Assembly (NCBI RefSeq): GCF_016863555.1
Contig: NZ_BOPC01000018.1
Location: 1-64,000, forward strand
Origin: Micromonospora qiuiae
GTDB lineage: Bacteria > Actinomycetota > Actinomycetes > Mycobacteriales > Micromonosporaceae
Direction of reading: 5' to 3'
Length of the DNA: 64,000 nucleotides
Shown here: positions 49,970-59,500 of the stretch, piece after piece
Position numbering within the stretch: position 1 is the stretch's first letter
Layout of the letters: every line of letters starts with the position of its first letter
The notes under the pieces: model-generated
Told to the model about the DNA's origin: nothing
The model's database searches: none
Seen by the model: the letters and a program-made list of their open reading frames with translations, nothing else
Program-made: the position numbers and the translations under genes

Positions 49970-52209
49970 CATCGCCGATCCCGCCGACAACCCCGACCGA
50001 GGCACCGCCGACGCAAACTGCGCAGCCACCACCAGCGACCAATGTCGACACCCTGACATGGGAAGACGGGTTGACGCAGGTGCTGCAGGCGCCGGCGACG
50101 AATCGACACCAGTTCATGGGCCGCCCCTGGATCACGCACGTCGAATCAGAGGTGATCCAATATGGCAGTGCCGGGTTGGGTGACTACGGCAGGTTGGAGG
50201 AACACGAGTTCGAGTTCTTTCACCACATCGGCGGCGGCTCGGGAACCGGTCTCGCGAATAGCTATGCCTCCTCCGCTGGCCGGCGAAATCATCTGTACCT
50301 GAGGGTCAGGGGGCGGCTCGACTGGTTCGTCGGCGACGAGGGTGAAACCCCCCGGGCCCGCTTCAACAGCGATTTTTGGGATCTTACCGACGACGCCCTG
50401 CTCCGGACGCCGAGTCCGCCACCACTTGACATCCAGTCGTTCTATGCGGCCGAGCGTACGGTGTCCAATCTGGCCGGCTGGCTGGAGCAAGGATCCGCCG
50501 AGCTGCAGCGGGAGATCGACAGCTTGGGCGACGGTTCCGGATTCACGGGCGACGCCGCGCAGGCATATCACGCAGCACTGGAGAATCTCCGCAGGGACAT
50601 GCTGGTGCTGCGTGATGATCTGGAAATCAACCGCAACTGGGCGGAACTGCTGCGCCAAGCTGGGGATGCGGCCGAGACCTTCTGGCGGGAGGTCCGCAGG
50701 ACCTGGGACGAATGGAGCATCGTCAGCGCACGCGTCAGGGGAACCTTCCCGGTGTACCACCCCGGAGTCATGGTGAGGAGGGCACTGCTCGGCATCAGTG
50801 ACCACATCGCGCAACGACGCACTGGTGGTGTGATTTCGATCGACATCGGTAATGGTCGACGGGACTACGACTTCACCAGTCCGGCCGGGGCTCAGGCTTC
50901 GCTCGCCAGCCTGGACCGGGACATGCACGCCTATTTCCAGGAGAGAGCGACTGTCCTGGACGAGGCCATGCGCGTCCAGTACGTCAACCTGCGAAACAGC
51001 TTCAACGACACGACCACGAATCTGCTGGATCCTCGCGGAGCCCTGCCGCAGTCCGACGGCCCGGGCCCGGGGGAGCCGAACCTGAACGTTCCCGATCTCC
51101 TGAGCGATCCGCCTCCGGGTCTGTTCGATGGTGGCGGTGGTGTGGGTGATCCGCTTCCGGGTTCGTTCGATGGTGGCGGTGGTGTGGGTGATCCGCTTCC
51201 GGGTTCGTTCGGCGGTGGCGGTGGTGTGGGTGATCCGCCTCCGGGCTCGTTCGGCGTTGGCGGTGGTGTGGGTGATCCGCTTCCGGGTTCGCTCGGTGGT
51301 GGGTTCGACCTCCCCGCCTCGCCCGGCACCGGGTTCGATGCCGGCGGCCTCGATGGACTTGATCCAACGATCGGCGATGCGGGGCCGCTCCCTGCTGGCG
51401 GATTCGTCGGGCCTCCCGGTCTCGGTGGCCTGCTGTCGCCGATCGGCGGACGACCGGTGCCTGGACGGGAGCAGACCGGTAGCGGCCCGAACGGGATCGG
51501 CACCGGAGACGGGGACTTCCAGGAACGGCCGAACGCGATCGACCCCCGAGACCTACCTGGTGTGGGCGGTTCGCTGCCGGTCCTTCCTGGTGGTTCCCTC
51601 GAAGTGGGGGATCTGCCCGGCTTGCCCGGTGTTCCGGGTGGCACCCCTGGCCGCGATCCGCTCGGTGCCGTCCCTGGAAACGGCGGCGATGGTTGGCTCG
51701 GCGGAGGCGCCGAGCCCGGCTCGGAAGCCCGGGTTCCGGCGGGCCAGATGCGGCTCGGTCCGCTGAGCCCGGCTGCCTTGCAGGCTGACGGGCTCGCTGA
51801 TCCGGACGGTGGCTTGGCCGGGCTGCTCGGTGCCCCCGGTAATGGCCTGGCCGGCTTGGACGGTGCCCCCGGTACGGGCTTGGCCGGGCTGGGCGGCGGC
51901 CCAGCCGGCGTTGGGGCGTCGACTGCGGGCGCGGGAAGCGCCGGCTACCCCTTCATGCCACCGATGGCTCCCATGGGCGGTGCCGGTGCCGGAGGCCAGC
52001 AGGAGAAGGAGCGGGAGCGCAAGACGTGGCTGGCCGAGGAGGAGGAGGTGTGGGGCACCGACCCGGACGTGGCGCCGTCGGTCATCGGCCGGGACGAGGT
52101 GCCGGACGGGACCGGGACGGAGCATACCGGGGCGTCGGTACCGAGGACCCCTGACGCGCCGTACGGGCCGGCGCGCGGCACGGGCCAGCACAGCCGTCGT
52201 GGGTACTGA
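49966..52209 (+). CDS. Gly/Pro-rich T7SS-associated protein with WXG-like domain and tandem repeats
   Basis: The 747-residue protein starts with a Pro/Thr-rich tail and a soluble domain (about 30-140). A helical hairpin with a GFTGDAAQAYHAALENLRRD turn (about 190-215) looks like a WXG100/LXG-type targeting region. Residues about 360-740 are low complexity: four tandem 14-residue units (51124-51291), then Gly/Leu/Pro-rich blocks including repeated GLAGL-GAPG-GLAGL. The C-terminal 50 residues are charged. The layout resembles EspB/PPE-like long substrates that extend away from the cell. It overlaps the upstream gene by 4 nt. Confidence 0.75.
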   Translation: MTSPIPPTTPTEAPPTQTAQPPPATNVDTLTWEDGLTQVLQAPATNRHQFMGRPWITHVESEVIQYGSAGLGDYGRLEEHEFEFFHHIGGGSGTGLANSYASSAGRRNHLYLRVRGRLDWFVGDEGETPRARFNSDFWDLTDDALLRTPSPPPLDIQSFYAAERTVSNLAGWLEQGSAELQREIDSLGDGSGFTGDAAQAYHAALENLRRDMLVLRDDLEINRNWAELLRQAGDAAETFWREVRRTWDEWSIVSARVRGTFPVYHPGVMVRRALLGISDHIAQRRTGGVISIDIGNGRRDYDFTSPAGAQASLASLDRDMHAYFQERATVLDEAMRVQYVNLRNSFNDTTTNLLDPRGALPQSDGPGPGEPNLNVPDLLSDPPPGLFDGGGGVGDPLPGSFDGGGGVGDPLPGSFGGGGGVGDPPPGSFGVGGGVGDPLPGSLGGGFDLPASPGTGFDAGGLDGLDPTIGDAGPLPAGGFVGPPGLGGLLSPIGGRPVPGREQTGSGPNGIGTGDGDFQERPNAIDPRDLPGVGGSLPVLPGGSLEVGDLPGLPGVPGGTPGRDPLGAVPGNGGDGWLGGGAEPGSEARVPAGQMRLGPLSPAALQADGLADPDGGLAGLLGAPGNGLAGLDGAPGTGLAGLGGGPAGVGASTAGAGSAGYPFMPPMAPMGGAGAGGQQEKERERKTWLAEEEEVWGTDPDVAPSVIGRDEVPDGTGTEHTGASVPRTPDAPYGPARGTGQHSRRGY
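51124..51291 (+). repeat. Four tandem 42-bp repeats coding 14-residue units
   Basis: Four consecutive 42-bp units encode variants of FDGGGGVGDPLPGS. Units one and two are identical in protein; three and four differ by a few residues. The high DNA identity suggests recent slippage expansion inside the Gly/Pro-rich gene. Confidence 0.95.
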
Positions 52210-52228
52210 GGAAAAGTGAGGAGTACGG

Positions 52229-52663
52229 ATGACCAGTCCGTTGCACAGCAAATTTGAGCAGGCGTATGCCGAATTCGCCAAACAGCAGAGCGGTGTCTCG
52301 GAGTTTGAGCGAAAGCTCGCGGAAGCCTCGACGACGGTGACCGCGAAGAACCGGGCGGTCATCGTCACCGTGGACGGCCAGGGTGATCTCACAGAGCTCA
52401 AGTTCCCCACCAATGCCTACCGGACCATGGCTCCGGCCGAGTTGAGCAGCCTGCTGGTCGAGACGATCAAGTCGGCCCGGGAGCAGGCGCGGGAAAGCGC
52501 GACCGAACTCCTACAGGCGCACCTGCCGGCCGGTGGGCTGGCCTTCGACATGCTTGACAATCCGGTCGACTTCGACGAGATCCTGACCGAGGCGGTGCGT
52601 GCGGCCGGCCGGATGTTCCCCGATGCTCCGCAGGCCACGGAACGAACGGACGGACCACGATGA
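52229..52663 (+). CDS. YbaB/EbfC-like protein
   Basis: The 144-residue protein has a coiled N-terminus, a beta hairpin (RAVIVTVDGQGDLTELKFP, residues 42-61) and a C-terminal helix, the YbaB/EbfC fold. In actinomycete T7SS loci such proteins are frequent and may act as chaperone or DNA-associated factors rather than as nucleoid proteins. It has a GAGGAG ribosome site and overlaps the next gene by 4 nt. Confidence 0.8.
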   Translation: MTSPLHSKFEQAYAEFAKQQSGVSEFERKLAEASTTVTAKNRAVIVTVDGQGDLTELKFPTNAYRTMAPAELSSLLVETIKSAREQARESATELLQAHLPAGGLAFDMLDNPVDFDEILTEAVRAAGRMFPDAPQATERTDGPR

Positions 52664-52989
52664 GCACGATCGGCGCTGACACCGACCTCGTGAAGAGCGG
52701 ACTGCTGGCTGCCTACCAGAAGCGGGTGGACCGAGCAGCGGGGATGCTGGACGACGCCATAGCCGCCAACACCCCGTTCGGGCCCATCCGGTCCCCCACC
52801 GATCGGGATATCCAGGATCAGACGGCACCGTTGCTCGGGGCGCTCGTCGGTCTGGTCGCCGCGTTCGGCGCGCTCTCGACCACGGATGGGGAGAGTGTCG
52901 ACATGCTGAGCCGGGTGCTGGAGACCACGGCGGAGGCCAGTGTGGACTTGGCCAGTTCCTTGACGGACGCCGGCGCGGGCCGGCCCTGA
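52660..52989 (+). CDS. Small helical T7SS-associated protein, paralogue A
   Basis: The 109-residue protein is paralogous to the next gene product. Both share an ADTD start, then a lysine/arginine-rich helix, and a second helix with DGESVDMLSRVLETT here and DGDSVDRLGRVLTNT in the partner. Size and helix pattern fit EspC/ESX-like secreted helical pairs. Co-translated with the YbaB-like gene. No signal peptide. Confidence 0.7.
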   Translation: MSTIGADTDLVKSGLLAAYQKRVDRAAGMLDDAIAANTPFGPIRSPTDRDIQDQTAPLLGALVGLVAAFGALSTTDGESVDMLSRVLETTAEASVDLASSLTDAGAGRP

Positions 52990-53020
52990 AGGGCCTGATT
53001 GGCCGATTGAGGAGTGTGTT

Positions 53021-53368
53021 GTGAACAGTCCAATGAGTCCGAGGATCGCCGCAGACACGGACAGGGTGAATGGTGGACACCTGAAGTCGTACCAGGATGC
53101 GATCCGCGCAGTGGAAAAGACTCTTGCCCGCAGCAAGGCGGAGAATCTGCCGCCAGGGACGGTGCGGATGAGTCTCGACGAGCAGGTCATGCCGCAGATC
53201 GACGTGGTGGCCACCGCACTCGACACGCTGATCGGGGCGTTCCGGGCCATCTCTCTCACCGATGGCGACAGCGTCGACCGGTTGGGGCGGGTGCTGACTA
53301 ACACGGACGAGGTGAGTACCCACCTGGCCGGTCAGTTCACCCCGGACGGTACGTCGCACCGGACCTGA
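53021..53368 (+). CDS. Small helical T7SS-associated protein, paralogue B
   Basis: The 115-residue helical protein is a tandem paralogue of the preceding one. GTG 53021 has GAGGAG (53009-53014) upstream; ATG 53033 is an alternative. The pair probably forms a heterodimer and lies immediately before the giant gene, so it may be a partner or chaperone for that protein. No catalytic motif is seen. Confidence 0.7.
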   Translation: MNSPMSPRIAADTDRVNGGHLKSYQDAIRAVEKTLARSKAENLPPGTVRMSLDEQVMPQIDVVATALDTLIGAFRAISLTDGDSVDRLGRVLTNTDEVSTHLAGQFTPDGTSHRT

Positions 53369-53533
53369 CCGGGATCCGTGGTGGATGGTCGGTGGGGATC
53401 GGCCTGGAGGCGAGTGTTGTCCTCCGGGCCGCTCCCTGTTGGCCGCCTGGGCATTTCACGATTTTGCCAAAGTTGACGGGAATGGTTGCGGCGTTTGTGA
53501 CGTGGTGGCTGTTCCTGAAGGGGTGTGGGTGTC

Positions 53534-56500
53534 GTGCCGCTTGAGGTGCCGGATTCCGCGGCTGGGTTTTTCAAGTGGTTTTATGGTGAGGAGTTTCCGG
53601 GGCTGTTGCCGGAGAAAATCGCGGCGTTTGGGTTCACGTTGGGTGCGGTGTCGGGTGGGCTGGAGCGTGCGGGTGGGGAGTTGAGGGCGGGAGCGCGGCG
53701 GATTCGTGGTGGGGTGGAGGGTTCGGCTGGTCGGGCGTTCGCGGATGCGGTGGCGGGTGTGGAGCGGTCGTTGCGGGTCGGGCCGGAGTTTTTGCGTACG
53801 GCGTCGGAATTGATGTTGAAGTTTGCGGCGACGTTGTTGTATGTGCAGGTCACGATTTTGGCGATCACGGCGTTGTTGTTGTTCGAGTTGCTGGTGGCGT
53901 TAAAACTGTTTTGGATCAATCCTTCGTTGTTGGCGCAGTGGGTGGCGAAGGGTCCGGTGGTGCGGCAGGCGATTTTCCAGTTGTTGTCGCGGACGGCGTC
54001 GCGGTCGGGGATGGACGCGATTTTCAACATGGTTTACGAGTTGTTGGTGGATGTGGTGGCGCAGTTGGCGTCGCGGGGGCGGAAGTATCAGCGGGGGTGG
54101 GACCGGGCGGCGACGGCGGACGCGGCGAAGTCGGCGGCGTGGGAGGTGTTGTTCGAGCAGGTGTATGCCAGGGGCCGTGGTGGTGTGCGGCGGTTCGCCG
54201 GGCCGGCGGTGGATCGGATGCGGCGGGTGCCGGCGGGTTCGGATGCGGCGGACACGGTGGTGGGTACGGCTGGTCGGGCGGTGGATCGGGGGTTGGCGGA
54301 GGGGTCGATCGAGGCGTTGGTGATGTTGGCGATGACCGGCCGGGTGGATATGTCGGCGTTGCACGGCGGGGTCGCGGGTGCGTTGAACAGTGTGTCGTTC
54401 GACGCGGTGAGGAAGGTCAGGGACCGGGTGGGACCGTCCCACCCGGACAATTCCACCACCGCCAACCCGGCACCGACCGCCGGCTGGACCCCCACGGCCG
54501 GCAACTCGGCCCCCACGGCTGAAGGCCCCATCCCCGTCGGCGGTCCGATCCCGGCTGGTGACCCGGCGTCCGTGGCCGGTGGGTCGGCACCGATGCCGGC
54601 TGCGGTCACCACGTCCGTGACGTCCACCGGCCTGTCCAGCCCGGATTCTCCTGCCATCTCGACCACTGCCGTTGGTTCGAGTGCTGCTGGTGGTTCGGGT
54701 GGTTCGACGGCTTCTCCGGTGGTGGTTGATGCTGCGGTGGGGTCGAGGCCGGTGCCTCGGGTGGTGCACCTGGTGGTGGCCGAGACTGGCCGGCTCGGTG
54801 CGGAGGATCGGGCCCGGGTCACGGCCTGGGTCGAGCACGCGCGGGCGGCTGGCTGGGACACGACGGTGTGGCTGGGTCCGGAGGCGGTCGAGGCGAACCC
54901 GGATCTTGTCGCGGGCAGCCTCAGCGGGCACGCAGTCACCGTCGGCCGGTTGGACGACCTGGTCGCGGGACCGTTCACCCCCCGGGCCGCTGCGGTGGTG
55001 TCGGAGATCGCCCGGTTGGCGGTGTTGGACCGTGTCGGTGGGATGGCGGTCGACCCGACCCGCGTCCCCCCGGACGGAGTACGGTTGCCCGAGGCGCCGC
55101 TGCTGGTCACCGGCCCGGCAGGCGTGCCCTACCTCGGGCCGGTGACCAGCGATTTGGCACAGCCGATCCCGCACACTGCCGGGTCACGACCGGATGTGAT
55201 CGCCGCACCACCCGGCTCGCAGTTCCTGCGCCAGGTACGGGCCCAACTCCCACCACTGGCGGCGCTGCACACTCTCAACCCCGACGAACTCGACACGGTG
55301 ACCCAGGCCCTGGCTCACGGCCAGCACATCACCCGGGTACTCGACCAGCACCCGCCGCAGGACAGCCCACGCATCCAGGACAACCGCACCACCAATCCCG
55401 CCGAAACCCCTGACCGGCCGGCCGGTCAGGATCGGGACGCCACCGAGTCGCCGGTGGAGCAGTCACCGGAGACGATCGCCGGGATGTCGCATGACGAGCT
55501 GTCCGCGGTGGTAGCGCCCTCCGACCGTCCTGCCGAGGTCCCGCCGTTGTGGCCGGTTCCGGCCAGGTGGCGTGGGGTTGCCGGCCGTCGACGGCAACTG
55601 GTGCCCTGGGTTGGCGACGGGTCGCGAAGCGCGTTTGGGCAGGCTGGTCGACTGACACCAGGGCATCGCCGACCGCTGCGCCCACCGGTACCGGCCGACC
55701 GTGCCCGGACGCGACGTAACGTCCGGGCCGGCTGGACGCAGAATCTGGGCCTGAGTAGCGGGCTACCTGGTGACGATCTCGCGACCCGGCAACTGTTCGG
55801 CCCGATACCACGTCAGGTCACGACCGTATTCATGTACCGCGGACCGGCCCCCGCCTCGACGCCGGTGCGAGGAACAATCCGTGCCGCCGCCGAGCGGAAT
55901 CCGGAAAATCTGCGCCCGGTGAACATGCCTCCCATCCCTGGAGACGTCCAGCGGTGGTTGGTGAGCCGGCTGATGCGCTTCCTGAACTTCACTCAAAATC
56001 CCCCGCTCCAGCCCTCACCTCTCTCATGGCGAGTAACGGACAGCGACGGATTCCCTAGGATAGATGCGCAAGGCCATCCATTGGTGCGAAGAATTGGGCT
56101 GTCCTTTAAGCCTCCCCGCCAAGAGGATGTCGCTTCCCTCTGGTCAACCACCATTTTCGATGGGCGATACTCCCTCGAGATCGTTCCTGGCGGAGATTCA
56201 TCGGGACGTGCGGAAAGAGCGATCCAATATGTGACTCGACGGCTGCCGTTCCCGATTGATGAGCGAACCTTCTTCATCGATGGCCACTCGAACCAGTACG
56301 ATTTCTTCGTTGCGACGACGAACCGCCCCTCGCAGGGTCTCGTCTTAAGAGGATATCGGGCCGTTACCGGTGGACAACTCGCTCAACTGGTTCTAGAGAG
56401 CCCGCACTACCAGGCGGCCGTCAACACGCACGGCGACGAACTGCGAGTGGTGTTGGCTACATGTATCGCACTCCCCAATGCCGCGGAATTTGCCGAGGCG

Positions 56501-59500
56501 CTCGGACGCTCCGTCTGGGCCACCAACGGCGTCTTCATGGTTGGCAGGTTGGGCGAGCGGTATGGGATAGGGCTCCGGATGCGGGAAGGAGAGCCGGAAC
56601 CAGCATTTTACTTCGTTGACCAATCCGGTCGATTGTTTCTGCCGAATGACGTGTCCGAGGAGGAATTCGAAAGGCGCGCGGCGAGTCTCGACAACGGCCT
56701 TCGTCGACGCTCGACCGAATATCAACGCTTGAGGGCCAACCGGAACATGCCTGGCCCCACCATCCGCATCGATGAGATCGACCTCCCCACAGAGACCGAC
56801 AGCTTTGACGCCTTCGATCTGCCCACTCCTCTCTCCTCCACCTCGGTGATCGTCCCGCCGGCAGGCCCACATGTCGCCGTGGCATCACCCTCGGACACCT
56901 CGTTCGCGCCGCAGCTCTCCCCGTTGCCGCCAGTCTCTCCCCTTGCCCTGGACTTCCCGCGTCGTCCTTCCTGGGGACAGGCGTCGTCATCGTCGTCGTC
57001 ATCGTCGTCATCGGCCGCGCAGCCTACGTGGCACCCGTCCCAGATCGATGCCTCAGAGCAGACTGGCTCTGCGAGCCCTGCGGGTCGGCTAGCCCCGAGC
57101 TTCCCTGGCGGGCAGCGAACGGCCGGCGCCGGCTCGAACCCGTTCACAGGCATGGTGCGGACCGACGACGCCATGATCAACGGTCTTCGCGCCGCTCTCC
57201 AGGACGCCCGGGCGCAGGGCGACGACAGCCTTGCCGAACAGCTTGAGAAACAACTCGCCACCTACCCCGAGGCGACATCCGGACCTCAGCACCCCTCGCA
57301 GGACGGCAGGCGCAGCCAGGACAACGACACCACCAGCCCCGCCGAAACCCTCAACCAGCACAATCCCACCGGCGTCCCGCCGCTGTGGCCGGTTCCAACC
57401 AGGTGGCGTGCCGTTGCCGCCGGTCGACGGCAACTGCTGCCCTGGATTGTCGACGGGTCGCGAAACGCGTTCGGGCAGACCGCGCGACTGACACCACCAC
57501 GTCGCCGACCACTCCGCCCAGCCGTACCGGCCGATCGTGCCAGGATGCGACGTAACGTCCGGGCCGGCTGGACGCAGAATCTGGGCCTGAGTAGCGGGCT
57601 ACCTGGTGACGATCTCGCGGCCCGGCAACTGTTTGGCCCGATACCACGTCAGGTCACGACCGTATTCATGTACCGCGGACCGGCCCCCACCTCGACCCCG
57701 ATGCACGTCTCTCCGAGCGTGCGAGCAGCCGTCGAGGCAATCTATAACGCTTATGCCCAACAGAATCTACGAGTGGCAGCGGAGTCCCGCGAAATACTCA
57801 CGAATGTGTTGCAGGAAACGGAAGGGAGAGGCCAGCACGACATCCGCGACGTGGGTATGCTCCTCCTTTATGCTTTTGTGCCGGTTGAGCGTGACGGTCA
57901 GACAGAGTTTGTCCCAATGTCCCTCACAGACCTCAGGAAAATCTTCAGCTTCTCGTCGGACTTCGTGGAGAAGTTGGCCGATCGGCCCCAGATCTTCCCG
58001 TTGGCCGTGTTCGACCCGGTCGCTATCGGAGAGCTGTTCGATAACTATCCCAACGTCCTGGACAAACTCGTGGAAAGGATGTCGGGCGACGGGTGGCTCT
58101 ACTTCACGCCTGGCGAATCTCGACCGTTGTCATTCCTCTTCGAGGGTCAGAGGCAGCTCCTTGGGCAGCTCGAGCATAATGGATTCCTCCGAAATCTCTA
58201 CCTGTATCCAGGCAGACTGAGTGCTCTGAGAAACCTTGGTCATTACTGGTCATTCGCTATTGATGTCATGCCCGACGAGGGCCTTGCCCGTTTGTTCCAT
58301 CATCCAGTTGTGGGACCTGAGCTCGGGAAAGTTATCACCGCCCGATCCAAGGACGAAGCGAGAACCTTCTACAATCGACTCAGATTTGGTTATTCGCTGA
58401 CGTCGGCCCTTTTGGAGCGAATCGACCACAGTGACGACGTGCGCGATGACGAAGGGACCTGGCGGCGCAAAGAGTACGAGTTCCTAGCAGACAACCCAGC
58501 CATCTTCAGTATTTCCCAGCGCTATCCCGTTTCGGTGCAGGCGATAGTGGCGATCCCGGGGATGGCGCGGGAGGTCGTGAACGACGAGAAGTTGGCTGCG
58601 GCGCTCAATCAGGGATACATCGCGGAGCTGCTCGCCGAGAATCCTCAGCTCGGTAAACGGTTGATCACCATGGGGTTGCTGAACGACGCGGTTCGGAATC
58701 CTCTCGTGGCGGAACTGTTGTCGCTGAACATCGCGCACTTCGACAATTTCTCTGACGAGGACCTGCCAGGCCAAATCCGGGAGCGGACGCGGCAGGACAT
58801 GGGTGCACCGCAGCAGCCCTCCATGTTGCAGCGGCTGGTAGCCAAAGACGAGAACGCTCGCTGGGTAACGGCTGCCCTGGAGGCGCACCCAGTATTGGAC
58901 ACCTTGATTCAGGCAGAGCTCCGTCGCAAGGACCTGCGCACTTTGAATGCGCTCCGAAATTCCAAGGGGTTCAACCGGGCAAAGTTCCTCGCCGAGAACC
59001 CGGCCTTGCTGGATCAGCCGCACGAATATCGGTGGTGGTTGCGGGGCGTAACGGATGCCAGTTGGTGGGAGAAAATTGCGGCGTTGGCTCCGGAGCCACG
59101 GAAGAGGGTCCTGCCCCTCATTCTACGAAACTTCGACGCCCTGGGTGCCAAGCTATTGGACGAATCACATCAGAAGGGAGTGGGCGCAAACCCGGGACCG
59201 AGGTGGGCACGGCTCATTGCGGACGACCCACGTCGCGCGGAGGCGGTCCGTCGTAGCGGCGCTCTCCGGACGGCAATCGCTTCCGGCTTCAGCCTGGTGG
59301 CAGAAACCGTCCTGGAGGCCCACGTGCTCGACGCGATCGAGCGGGACGAAAAAATACTCGCCATCACTCGGTTCGAAGACTTCGCGTGGTATCAGGAATT
59401 GAAGGACGATCCGAAACTTGTCGAGTTGTTGGCGGCGGATTCCGGACCGCTTGTCGATCTCCTGTCCAAGGTCGAGCATCTCCGCAATTATCTGATGTCG

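Noticed and set aside
51124..51291. Tandem 42-bp repeats as a CRISPR array
   Set aside because: The repeats are contiguous without spacers and code in frame for a Gly/Pro-rich protein.
53900..55174. Long minus-strand open frame of about 420 codons opposite the giant gene
   Set aside because: It exists because the plus-strand codons here end almost always in G or C. Its translation is Arg/Pro/His-rich with no domain, and the plus-strand frame has recognisable content.
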